Origin: Nocardia miyunensis NBRC 108239
Lineage (GTDB): Bacteria > Actinomycetota > Actinomycetes > Mycobacteriales > Mycobacteriaceae
Assembly (NCBI RefSeq): GCF_001613065.1
Contig: NZ_BDBQ01000013.1
Span: 124,001-188,000, forward strand
Direction: 5' to 3'
Length of the DNA stretch: 64,000 nt
The translations under genes were made by a program, and so were the position numbers. Positions within the stretch are counted from its first letter, which is position 1; each line of letters opens with the position of its first letter. A model generated the notes under the pieces. It did not search any database and was not told the origin of the DNA. It worked only from the letters and a program-made list of their open reading frames with translations. Below, piece after piece: positions 27,186 to 34,860 of this stretch.

Positions 27186-27470
27186 ATGTGCATGACGAAG
27201 TCGCTGTCGTATATGCCCGCCAGCGAACGCGATCGGATGGCGTTGGGCGACTGCGCAACACCGCCGGATTCGGAGATCACCACCGCGCAAGCGCATCTGC
27301 TGCGGTCACTGCACGCAGGTCATCCCTTCACCTGTGTGCGCCGACTGGTCCGGTCCCGGGAGGAGAACGGTAGCCGCCACGAAATCCCGTACGCGCCTTT
27401 GTCTTCCGCGAGCGGGGTTGTGGCAGGGATCGAGTCGGTGCCCGTGTCGACGCGGGTGGGGACGATATGA
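27186..27470 (+). CDS. hypothetical protein, 94 aa
   Basis: ATG 27186 follows GGGAGG, and the stop overlaps the next ATG by ATGA (27467-27470). Not recognised. The N-terminal half is helical (SEITTAQAHLLRSLHAGHPF) with Cys-containing turns. It appears to head the operon leading to the P450-like genes. Confidence 0.6.
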   Translation: MCMTKSLSYMPASERDRMALGDCATPPDSEITTAQAHLLRSLHAGHPFTCVRRLVRSREENGSRHEIPYAPLSSASGVVAGIESVPVSTRVGTI

Positions 27471-27907
27471 CCGGCATCCGCACTGGGCGGGCCTGGCCGG
27501 ACTCGCTGGCGGTGATCGGCGCGGTGTCGGATGCGTTGCGCGGCAAGCTCGTGACTGTGGGCGATCATCCGGCTCTGGTCATAGTGTGCGGGATGGCGTT
27601 GCTGTATCGGGAGCGCCGCGAGGACAACCAGCGGCTCGGTGCTCCGCCGGCCGCGGTCAACTGGGACCAGGCCGAGGGGCCTGTGGATACCAACCCGACC
27701 GAGTTGCGTCTGTGCGCTGATTTCGACCGGATCGCTGGGGCGGCTTTCGATCTGGGCTCGGCGCGGCCGGGTGTGCTGGCCGCGCGAGTCGCGTACTGGA
27801 CCATCTGCGCGAACATCCCGCAGATCGTGAGCGCGACCCGCGCCTACGACGACTGCATTACCCGCCTGAAGGCGGCACCGACCCGCGGCGAGCACGCCTA
27901 CCTCTAA
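27467..27907 (+). CDS. hypothetical helical protein, 146 aa
   Basis: Cotranslated with the preceding gene. Mostly helical, with one hydrophobic strand (LVTVGDHPALVIVCGMALLY) and a helical end (AARVAYWTICANIPQIVSAT). No family recognised. It lies 133 bp before the first P450-like gene. Confidence 0.6.
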   Translation: MTGIRTGRAWPDSLAVIGAVSDALRGKLVTVGDHPALVIVCGMALLYRERREDNQRLGAPPAAVNWDQAEGPVDTNPTELRLCADFDRIAGAAFDLGSARPGVLAARVAYWTICANIPQIVSATRAYDDCITRLKAAPTRGEHAYL

Positions 27908-28040
27908 GCCGTCCTTCCCCGGGGCCTGCGCTAACCACGCGCGTGGACGTCCGGCACCTTCCCTCAGAGCCGACTGTTCCGGCAGACCGGCTTGATTCGT
28001 CGTGCCCCGAGCACGTCACTTTCCCTGCCCGGAGGCACCT

Positions 28041-29264
28041 TTGACAACCCCGCTATCAGGGTCCGGCACATGCCCGATCGCTCACCAGCCCGCCGAGGAC
28101 GATTCGGTGGTGCGGCTCTATGGACCCGAGTTTTTCGCTGATCCGCACCGCACCTACCGTCAAGCGCACCACGACGAGAGGCTGGTCGTTCCGGTCGAGA
28201 TGCGGCCGGGAGTGCAAGCGACCGCGGTGATCGGGTTCGAGCACGCCCGCGAGATCCTCGACGATCCCGTGCACTATCCGACCGACCTGAGCGCGGGGCA
28301 GGCCCACCCGCGGGTCGAGTTCCAGGATCGGCCGGATCTGTCGCAGGCCACCGGCGCGGACCACACGCGCTTGCGCCGCGCGGTGCGCGAGTGCCTCGAA
28401 AAGATCGACCAGCACGCAATACGCACCACTACCCGTCGAGTCACCGCCGAGTTGATCGCGGCATTCTGCCGGGAAGGGTCTGCGGATCTCGTCGGAGACT
28501 TCGCGATTCCGCTTGTGGTGCACATATTTTCGCGGATGCTGGGCCTGGCGCCGGAGGCGTGGGCCGAGGCAGATTCCGCAGTCCGGACGCTGCGCGCCAC
28601 CGCAGACGCACGCGCGCTGCACGAGGTTGCCTGGGCGGCTGTGGAAGCGGCCCGGACGACCCCGGGCCCGGATGTGACCTCCTGGCTGTGCGGGCATCCG
28701 GAGGGGTTGGACGATCACGAGGTGGTGCAGCAGCTGATGCTGCTGCACACCACGGGATGCCTGCCGACCGTGGACCTGATCGCCAACACCCTGCTGCGGG
28801 TGATGACCGATAAACAGTTCCGCGAGGCCGTGATGTTCGCGGCGCTGACGTATCGGGACGCGCTCGAGCACGTGCTCGCGCTCGACCCGCCGCGGCCGGT
28901 TCTTCGCCCACGGTGGCCTCCGAGTCTGCAGATCCGCGACGGCGTCCACATGCATCCTCACCAACCTGTGCTGATCAGCCTGGCCGGCTGCGCCGCCGAT
29001 CCGATCATGGGCGCCGACCGCACCGAAAACTACGGCAGCCGCTCCCATTTGGCCTGGGGCGGAGGCCCGCACAAGTGCCCGGCCACAGCGGCCGCCACGG
29101 CGATGCTCCTCGGCGAGGAAGCCCTCGGGTTGCTGTTCGAATCGCTCCCGGACATGAACCTCGCCCCCGGCGAACGAATCGAGTTTCTGCCGAGTCTGTA
29201 TCACCGTGCGCTGGTTGCCCTTCCGGTCGTCTTCGACCCGTCATCACCGCTCCCGCTCTCGTAA
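28041..29264 (+). CDS. cytochrome P450-like protein lacking ExxR (1), 407 aa
   Basis: TTG 28041 is chosen because GGAGG lies 5 nt upstream; the GTG at 28002 has none. The haem loop is WGGGPHKCPA with the thiolate Cys. The expected K-helix ExxR is replaced by YRDALEHVLALDPP, and the I-helix lacks the acid-threonine pair (LLHTTGCLPTVDLIANTL). This matches the actinobacterial CYP157-type group in which ExxR is not conserved. It may be an oxidase needing a partner or a non-catalytic haem protein. Followed 17 bp on by a second such gene. Confidence 0.85.
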   Translation: MTTPLSGSGTCPIAHQPAEDDSVVRLYGPEFFADPHRTYRQAHHDERLVVPVEMRPGVQATAVIGFEHAREILDDPVHYPTDLSAGQAHPRVEFQDRPDLSQATGADHTRLRRAVRECLEKIDQHAIRTTTRRVTAELIAAFCREGSADLVGDFAIPLVVHIFSRMLGLAPEAWAEADSAVRTLRATADARALHEVAWAAVEAARTTPGPDVTSWLCGHPEGLDDHEVVQQLMLLHTTGCLPTVDLIANTLLRVMTDKQFREAVMFAALTYRDALEHVLALDPPRPVLRPRWPPSLQIRDGVHMHPHQPVLISLAGCAADPIMGADRTENYGSRSHLAWGGGPHKCPATAAATAMLLGEEALGLLFESLPDMNLAPGERIEFLPSLYHRALVALPVVFDPSSPLPLS

Positions 29265-29281
29265 GCAATTAGGAGACCTCT

Positions 29282-30520
29282 GTGCCGACGAACTCCCCGC
29301 CTGCCGTGCCGGATGCGGACTCGATCCCGATCGAGAACGTGTGCGAACGAACCCTGCTGCACACCCAGCGATTCGCGGATGATCCGCACCGCATCTACCG
29401 ATGGATGCGCAAACAAGGTTCGATGGTGCCGGTCGAACTCGCGCCGGGCGTGCCCGCGACGCTGGTGGTCGGCTACAACACCGCGCTGCGCATCCTGCGC
29501 GATCCCGAACGCTTCCCCGCCGATCCGCGCCGATGGCAGGACGCCATGCCCCCAGGGTGCCCGATCCGGTCGATGGTCGAATGGCGAGCAAACGCACTGC
29601 GCAGCGCCGGCACCGAGCACGAGCGCTTTCGACGCGCCAACATCGACAGCCTCGACCACATCGATCTGCACCTCCTGCGCAGGCAGGTGATCGACGAAGC
29701 CGAAACACGCCTGGAATCCCTGCTCGGCCGACGAGACATCCAGGACGCCAACCAGATAGACGTGATCGCCGACTACGCGCGCCCTCTGACATTCACGGTG
29801 CTCAACCGGCTGCTGGGCTGCACCGAGGAAGTCGGCAACGACGTCGCCTGGGCGATGGCGCGGATGTTCGAGTCGACCGAACACACCGAGCAGGTCAACA
29901 CCGTGCTGAGCCGATCATTGGGCGGGCACATCGCCGCCAAGCAATCCACACCAGGCAAAGACGTCACCTCACGCCTCATCGCGCACCCCACCGGCCTGGA
30001 CCCGGTAGAGCTGATCCAGCAGCTGGTGACCCTGTACGGGGCGGGCATCGAGCCGACCGTGAACCTGATGGCCAACACCCTGCGGCTCATCTACACCGAC
30101 CCCCGATTCCTTGCACGGCACGACGGTTTCCTACCAATCGGTGAAGCGGTCACCGAGAACGAGATCGCCGATCCGCCGATGGCCAACTACTGCCTGTCCT
30201 ACCCACCCGCCGGGGTGACGGTCGACCGGATCTGGCTGCCGGCTCACCAACCCGTGGTGATCAGCATGGCCTCCTGCAACAACGACCCCGCGGTCAACAA
30301 GGGCGGCGGCGACTACCTGCACGCCGGGTGGGGACTGGCTTACTCCGCCGGACCACACAAGTGCCCCACGACCGCGCAGGCCGTGGCGCGTCTGATCGCG
30401 ACAGAAGGCACCGCGCGATTCGTCGACATGCTGCCCGATGCCCGGCCACAAGGGCGACTGACCTGGCGGCCGGGACCGTTCCACCGCGCCCTGTCCGCCT
30501 TCCCGGTCAGCCTGCGATGA
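29282..30520 (+). CDS. cytochrome P450-like protein lacking ExxR (2), 412 aa
   Basis: GTG 29282 after AGGAG. Haem loop YSAGPHKCPT. I-helix region LYGAGIEPTVNLMANTL. At the K-helix the sequence is VTENEIADPPMANYC, again without ExxR. It resembles the third copy (32170-33546) more than the first: both share PVELAPG, FPADPRRWQ and ACNNDP/SCNNDP stretches. Probably cotranscribed with the first copy. Confidence 0.85.
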   Translation: MPTNSPPAVPDADSIPIENVCERTLLHTQRFADDPHRIYRWMRKQGSMVPVELAPGVPATLVVGYNTALRILRDPERFPADPRRWQDAMPPGCPIRSMVEWRANALRSAGTEHERFRRANIDSLDHIDLHLLRRQVIDEAETRLESLLGRRDIQDANQIDVIADYARPLTFTVLNRLLGCTEEVGNDVAWAMARMFESTEHTEQVNTVLSRSLGGHIAAKQSTPGKDVTSRLIAHPTGLDPVELIQQLVTLYGAGIEPTVNLMANTLRLIYTDPRFLARHDGFLPIGEAVTENEIADPPMANYCLSYPPAGVTVDRIWLPAHQPVVISMASCNNDPAVNKGGGDYLHAGWGLAYSAGPHKCPTTAQAVARLIATEGTARFVDMLPDARPQGRLTWRPGPFHRALSAFPVSLR

Positions 30521-30551
30521 CCCCGTACCCGCCCCCACGAGGACACCACCG

Positions 30552-30872
30552 ATGACCGCCTCAAGGGGATCGAATTACCTGACAAGCGACCTGGTCAGCG
30601 GGGGTAGTCGATACGGACTCGCCAATATCGCCGTTACTGGAAAACAGTGCGACCCAATCTGGGTAGCGGGAACTGCTGGTCGAAGCGAGGCTGCTGCACT
30701 GGTGGCACGAATTTGCGCGCACCATGAAGTTCCCTGGGTTGGGAAGGCAATATCCGCTCAACCTCGTCGACGGTCATCCAGGTGCCTGGCCAGCACTGAT
30801 CGCGTTCTAACTCAGCTGCTCATAGACCGGCGCGCACAACGACTGCGGGCGGTGTTCGACCAGCGAGTGTGA
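30552..30872 (+). pseudogene. probable gene remnant
   Basis: An open frame from ATG 30552 (GAGGA upstream) runs 106 codons, but the best protein-like text lies in other frames of the same strand: QYRRYWKTVRPNLG, then after a stop EARLLHWWHEFARTMKFPGL...GHPGAWPALIAF ending near 30810. The stretch reads as a decayed gene with two frameshifts; the parent family is not recognised. Base composition is less GC-rich than in neighbours. Confidence 0.3.
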
Positions 30873-31033
30873 CACACGGGTGCTGTCGGATGTGCATCCG
30901 TCGCGTATTTCATTCCGAAAGAGCCTGAATTTGTTTCTGCGCTTTCGGTAATTTTCGTCCAATTCGCACATGCGGCATTTTTTCGAGGCGGTTTCTCGCG
31001 GTGTGAAATGTCTTTCTGAAAGGGATTGTCGAT

Positions 31034-32128
31034 ATGGGTATCTTCTCGGGGCGGCGTTCACAAGGGGCGCTGCACTATTCGACTCCATCGCCGGGGATGC
31101 GACAAGCACTGGCCGAGGAGATGGCGAAGGATAGGGAGTCGGCCAGTTTCCTCACCGCCGAGGCGAACGGTTACATCTATGCGTGCTGCCTGCGTGTGGT
31201 GGCGCAGCTCGGGGTGGCGGATTTGCTGGCGGACGGGCCCGTGCACGTCCGGCATCTGGCCGAGCGTGTCAGCGCCGACGAGCTCGCGCTGTACCGAGTG
31301 CTGCGCCTGCTGGCCACCCGAGGCATTGTCCGGGAAACAGACTCCGGGGTTTTCGTATTGATGGAACGGGGGGCGTCGCTCCGTTCGGATTCGAAGTTCT
31401 CGGTCCGTGAGGGAATTCTGGCGGCCACGACCCCGGCCATTTACCGCGCGGGTGGTGAACTGCTGCACGCGCTGACGACCGGTGAGCCCGCGGTGAATCA
31501 CGTGTTCGGTGAGCCATTGTTCGATTACTTCGCCTCACACCCCACCGAGGGCGCCGAGTTCCACACCGGCATGGGCCAGTACTCGGTGATCGAGAGCGCG
31601 AACTTCGTCCGGGAATGCCGGCTACCCGAGACCGGCACCGTGGTGGACGTGGGCGGAGGGCAGGGCTCGCTGCTGCTGATGATCCTGCAACGACACCGGG
31701 GCCTGCACGGTGTGCTGTTCGATCTCCCCCACGTCATCGCACACCACCGGCTCGGGGAACTCGAGGACTCCAATCGCTGGACGACGGTGGGCGGCAGCTT
31801 CTTCGACTCGCTGCCTGCCGGGGATACGTATGTGATCCAGTACGTGCTGCACAACTGGGACGACCCGCGCTGCGTCGAGATTCTGCGGAACTGTCGGCGC
31901 GGCCTGGCTCCCGGCGGGCGGGTGATCATCCACGACATGATCGTGCCGCCCGGTAACGAGCCCGATCAGTCCAAGGTGCTGGACATCGTGATGCTGTCCA
32001 TCGTCACCGGCCGCGAACGCACCCAACACGAATTCGAACAGCTCCTGCACGCGGCCGGGCTACGGATCGTCACCATCACGCCACCCACCCTCGGGGCGTT
32101 GTCGACCATCGAAGCCGAAGCACTCTGA
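31034..32128 (+). CDS. O-methyltransferase (plant-type / PF00891 family), 364 aa
   Basis: ATG 31034 after AAAGGGA. Residues about 30-110 form the dimerisation winged helix (CCLRVVAQLGVADLLADGPV...ELALYRVLRLLATRGI). The SAM site is VVDVGGGQGSLLLMIL, with HNWDDPRCVEILRNCRRGL and GGRVIIHDMIVP further on, as in actinomycete polyketide and terpenoid O-methyltransferases. The catalytic-base region HNWDD is intact. It lies between P450-like genes 2 and 3, suggesting tailoring of the same product. Confidence 0.9.
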   Translation: MGIFSGRRSQGALHYSTPSPGMRQALAEEMAKDRESASFLTAEANGYIYACCLRVVAQLGVADLLADGPVHVRHLAERVSADELALYRVLRLLATRGIVRETDSGVFVLMERGASLRSDSKFSVREGILAATTPAIYRAGGELLHALTTGEPAVNHVFGEPLFDYFASHPTEGAEFHTGMGQYSVIESANFVRECRLPETGTVVDVGGGQGSLLLMILQRHRGLHGVLFDLPHVIAHHRLGELEDSNRWTTVGGSFFDSLPAGDTYVIQYVLHNWDDPRCVEILRNCRRGLAPGGRVIIHDMIVPPGNEPDQSKVLDIVMLSIVTGRERTQHEFEQLLHAAGLRIVTITPPTLGALSTIEAEAL

Positions 32129-32169
32129 ACAAATCCGCTGAACCGTTCTGGTCCGCGGTGGAGAACTCA

Positions 32170-33546
32170 ATGACCCTGTTCACTCCCGGTGATGTGTCCC
32201 GGGTGAAGCTGTACACCGATGACTTCGCGGCCGATCCGCACCGTCATTACCACGAGATGCATAGAACCGGAAGCTCGCTGGTGCCGGTCGAACTCGCGCC
32301 GGGCATCAACGCCACGCTGGCCGTCCGGTACCCGGCAGCGTTGAAGATTCTGCACGACCCCGAGCATTTCCCGGCAGACCCGCGCCGGTGGCAGCAGACG
32401 ATCCCACCGGCCGACCCGGTCCTGGCGATGCTCGGCTATTACCCCTCGACCCGGTTCTGTGACGGCCCGGAGCACAAAAGGGTCCGCCAACCCATCAAGG
32501 CCGCGCTCGATCGCGTCGACCCGAATCGCCTGCACGCCGAGGTGGAAGACGCGGCGCTGTCGCTGATCGAATCATTCAGCGAAAGAGGGGAAGCCGATCT
32601 CCTGTACGACTATTCGTTCCCGCTCGTGTTCAGGGTCTTGAATCGGTTGATGGGGTGTCCTGACGATCTCGCCGCACAGATCGCCGAGGGGATGACCTTG
32701 CGGTTCAACGCGATCGGTGAGGAGTCCGTGCGCGGCGCGGCCCAGGCCAAGACCGCGTTCGAGCGGTTCGCCGCGGTCAAACCCGATCACCTCGGCAACG
32801 ACATCGCCTCGGCGATGATTCTCCATCACCAGAACCTCAAGGATCCGGAGCTTGTCGGCGCGTTCATGTCCTGCTACGGGGCGGGCATTCAACCCCTGGT
32901 CAATCTCATCACCAACACGCTGTGCCGCACCATGGCCGATGACCGGTTCGGTGGCGGGGTACTGGGCGGCAGCATGCTGGTGCGTGATGCTCTGGACGAG
33001 GAGTTGTTCTACGACCCGTCGATGAGCGTCTTCTGTGCCCGGTATCCGACCACGCCGGTGTTGTTCGAGGATGTCTGGTTGCCGGTGGACGAGCCGATCC
33101 TGATCGGTATCACCGCATGCAACAACGACCCCGACATTCAGGGAGACCGGACCGGGAATCGGGCGCACGTGGCGTGGGGGGCGGGCCCGCACATGTGCCC
33201 GGCTACCTCGATCGCCTACCTGATCGCCCAAGACGCGGTCGAGCAGCTCCTGGACGTTCTTCCCGATATCCGGCTCGCGACCGCGCTGACGTGGCGGTCG
33301 GGATCGTTCCAGCGAGCCCTGGCAGGACTACGCGTGGTCTTCCCGCCGTACACGATGCCGCCCCGGGTACCAGCACCTCCCCTCCGCCCGGCCACAGCCC
33401 GCACCGACATGAGCATCCCCGCCTGCGGTGCAACTGTGGCTTCACCCGATTACGCCAACCACCTTCATGATCTGGCTGACCACGCAACTCACCGCGACCG
33501 AACCCGACCCGATATCGCCTCGTCGGAGGGGCCACATGAGCGGTGA
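32170..33546 (+). CDS. cytochrome P450-like protein lacking ExxR (3), 458 aa
   Basis: ATG 32170 follows GGTGGAG. Haem loop WGAGPHMCPA. I-helix CYGAGIQPLVNLITNTL. The K-helix site reads VRDALDEELFYDPSM, without ExxR. A Pro/Ala- and His-rich tail of about 70 residues extends beyond the P450 fold. The third member of the set; its 3' end overlaps the next small gene by 11 bp. Confidence 0.85.
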   Translation: MTLFTPGDVSRVKLYTDDFAADPHRHYHEMHRTGSSLVPVELAPGINATLAVRYPAALKILHDPEHFPADPRRWQQTIPPADPVLAMLGYYPSTRFCDGPEHKRVRQPIKAALDRVDPNRLHAEVEDAALSLIESFSERGEADLLYDYSFPLVFRVLNRLMGCPDDLAAQIAEGMTLRFNAIGEESVRGAAQAKTAFERFAAVKPDHLGNDIASAMILHHQNLKDPELVGAFMSCYGAGIQPLVNLITNTLCRTMADDRFGGGVLGGSMLVRDALDEELFYDPSMSVFCARYPTTPVLFEDVWLPVDEPILIGITACNNDPDIQGDRTGNRAHVAWGAGPHMCPATSIAYLIAQDAVEQLLDVLPDIRLATALTWRSGSFQRALAGLRVVFPPYTMPPRVPAPPLRPATARTDMSIPACGATVASPDYANHLHDLADHATHRDRTRPDIASSEGPHER

Positions 33547-33802
33547 CGGGTGGGCGCAAGCCGCCGCCGGCTACTACACACTCCTGGAGTTCTACGTGCG
33601 GTATCCCGGCTTCGAACTACTCGCGCAGAAACTGCGCGCGGGCGGCCCGCCCCTGCGCGGCCTGTACGGGACCCCGCTGATCCTGGACATCGGCCCCAGT
33701 TCCGACGACATGCTCGCGATCCTCTGTGCGGCACACCTCGCGCCGGAGCTGGCGTTGGTGATCGCCGCGGACCACGACACTGCCCGCCTCGCCGCTCTGT
33801 GA
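33536..33802 (+). CDS. small protein resembling the start of a nucleoside hydrolase, 88 aa
   Basis: ATG 33536 lies inside the P450 tail. The stretch TPLILDIGPSSDDMLAILCA looks like the N-terminal DxDxxxDD metal loop of inosine-uridine nucleoside hydrolases, but one metal Asp is Gly and the protein stops after about 40 more residues, where the enzyme needs about 300. Either a coincidence of fold or a reduced, non-catalytic relative. Coupled to the next small gene by GTGA. Confidence 0.55.
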   Translation: MSGDGWAQAAAGYYTLLEFYVRYPGFELLAQKLRAGGPPLRGLYGTPLILDIGPSSDDMLAILCAAHLAPELALVIAADHDTARLAAL

Positions 33803-33918
33803 TCGCCATGCACCGCGATCACGAGCCGCTGGCCGCGATCTCCGCCGCAGCGATGCGCATCGCCGCGAATAGCGAGCGTCCCGCCCCATCCCCGAGCCTC
33901 GAGGAGCATCACCGATGA
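33799..33918 (+). CDS. mini-gene coupled on both sides, 39 aa
   Basis: Begins at GTG 33799 overlapping the upstream stop (GTGA) and ends at 33918 overlapping the next ATG (ATGA). The product, VIAMHRDHEPLAAISAAAMR and 19 more residues, is a short helix. The double 4-bp overlap argues that it is translated; function unknown. Confidence 0.5.
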   Translation: MIAMHRDHEPLAAISAAAMRIAANSERPAPSPSLEEHHR

Positions 33919-34412
33919 CCATCGATCCCGCCCCCGCAGCACTGGATTCCCACGGCGGAGTGGTCCCGCATACCTTTCTCGACACTTACCATCGCGAGTT
34001 CATCGACCACCACCGCGGCACCGGGCACCTGAGCCCGCAGCAACTCGACGCGCTCGACCGGGACCCGCACTACTACCTCGGGTTCTTCGATCAGCAGCTT
34101 GCCGCCGCACGCACGGCGTTGGACCTCGAGCAGGCCCTCACCCTGTCGGACGTCATCAGCACGCCGACAGACCGGTTCGACGACAGATGGTGGCCACACC
34201 CGGGCTGCACCATGGCCTTCCTGCTGCGAGTCGGCGCTGGCGTGCCGCATCACAACGAGCGATGGCGTGCGGACTGGCTGGCCCTGGCCACGGTGTGCGA
34301 AACATGGACACCCCCGCAAGCATTCGCCGTCCTGGGCGCACTCACCCGCGGCCGCCACGTCTGTTCGGACTGGGTCGGCACCCTCCACGCCACCGGCCTG
34401 TGGCTCGGCTGA
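33915..34412 (+). CDS. hypothetical protein, 165 aa
   Basis: Cotranslated with the mini-gene upstream. Helical, His/Trp-rich (HTFLDTYHREFIDHHRGTGH, RFDDRWWPHPGCTMAFLLR). No family recognised, no membrane segment. Last gene of the P450 operon before the T-box-like leader. Confidence 0.6.
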   Translation: MTIDPAPAALDSHGGVVPHTFLDTYHREFIDHHRGTGHLSPQQLDALDRDPHYYLGFFDQQLAAARTALDLEQALTLSDVISTPTDRFDDRWWPHPGCTMAFLLRVGAGVPHHNERWRADWLALATVCETWTPPQAFAVLGALTRGRHVCSDWVGTLHATGLWLG

Positions 34413-34464
34413 CCGTTCGTCCCAGTCGCCGCCACGCACCCGGCAGCACAGAAAGCGTCCGGCC

Positions 34465-34590
34465 GCAGAGAACGAACGACGTAACCGAATCTCGTTGTGT
34501 CGCATCGTGAGTCATCTCTGCACGACCGGATTCCCGTAATCGGCTCCCGTGAAAGGAGGTGGTACCGCGCCAATATCGGCGTCAGTCCGA
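34465..34590 (+). ncRNA. possible T-box-like leader
   Basis: GGTGGTACCGCG at 34558-34569 matches the conserved T-box antiterminator motif (…GGTGGNACCGCG). Upstream lies a closing stem GCAGAGA (34465-34471) / TCTCTGC (34515-34521) enclosing an AACGA/TCGTT stem, then a small hairpin CCGGATT-CCCGT-AATCGG, which is the Stem I - Stem III - antiterminator order. The specifier codon is not certain; an ATC occurs at 34504-34506 in the expected internal loop. A terminator-like hairpin is at 34695-34718. The nearest downstream gene is an acyl-CoA oxidase-like gene, unusual for a T-box. Confidence 0.38.
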
Positions 34591-34694
34591 GAACGGCGCA
34601 TGACCGAACTCTGGATTCAGCGCTGTATTGGCTACAGCGAGATAGGCACAGCAGTGCCCCGCAGGGAACCACAGGTCCACTTTGTGACACCAAG

Positions 34695-34718
34695 GACCGG
34701 GCGCCTCTGCGGGGCCGG
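34695..34718 (+). terminator. hairpin downstream of the T-box-like motif
   Basis: ACCGGGCGCC faces GGGGCCGGT across a 5-nt loop (TCTGC) with one mismatch. There is no T-tract. It could be the regulated terminator of the T-box-like leader. Confidence 0.3.
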
Positions 34719-34860
34719 TGCACCCGCACACACCACCACCGGTCATCTACAGCTCCCATTCAGCACGCCATCACGACAGTGCGTGCAGCTCACAGCATTC
34801 GGTGACATGACCCGGCCGCATTCGCCGGGCACATCACCGGCACTCCCGAAGGGACTCCCC

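Noticed and set aside
33536..33802. Calling this a functional nucleoside hydrolase
   Set aside because: It has only about 88 residues and lacks one metal Asp; only a resemblance of the first loop is supported.
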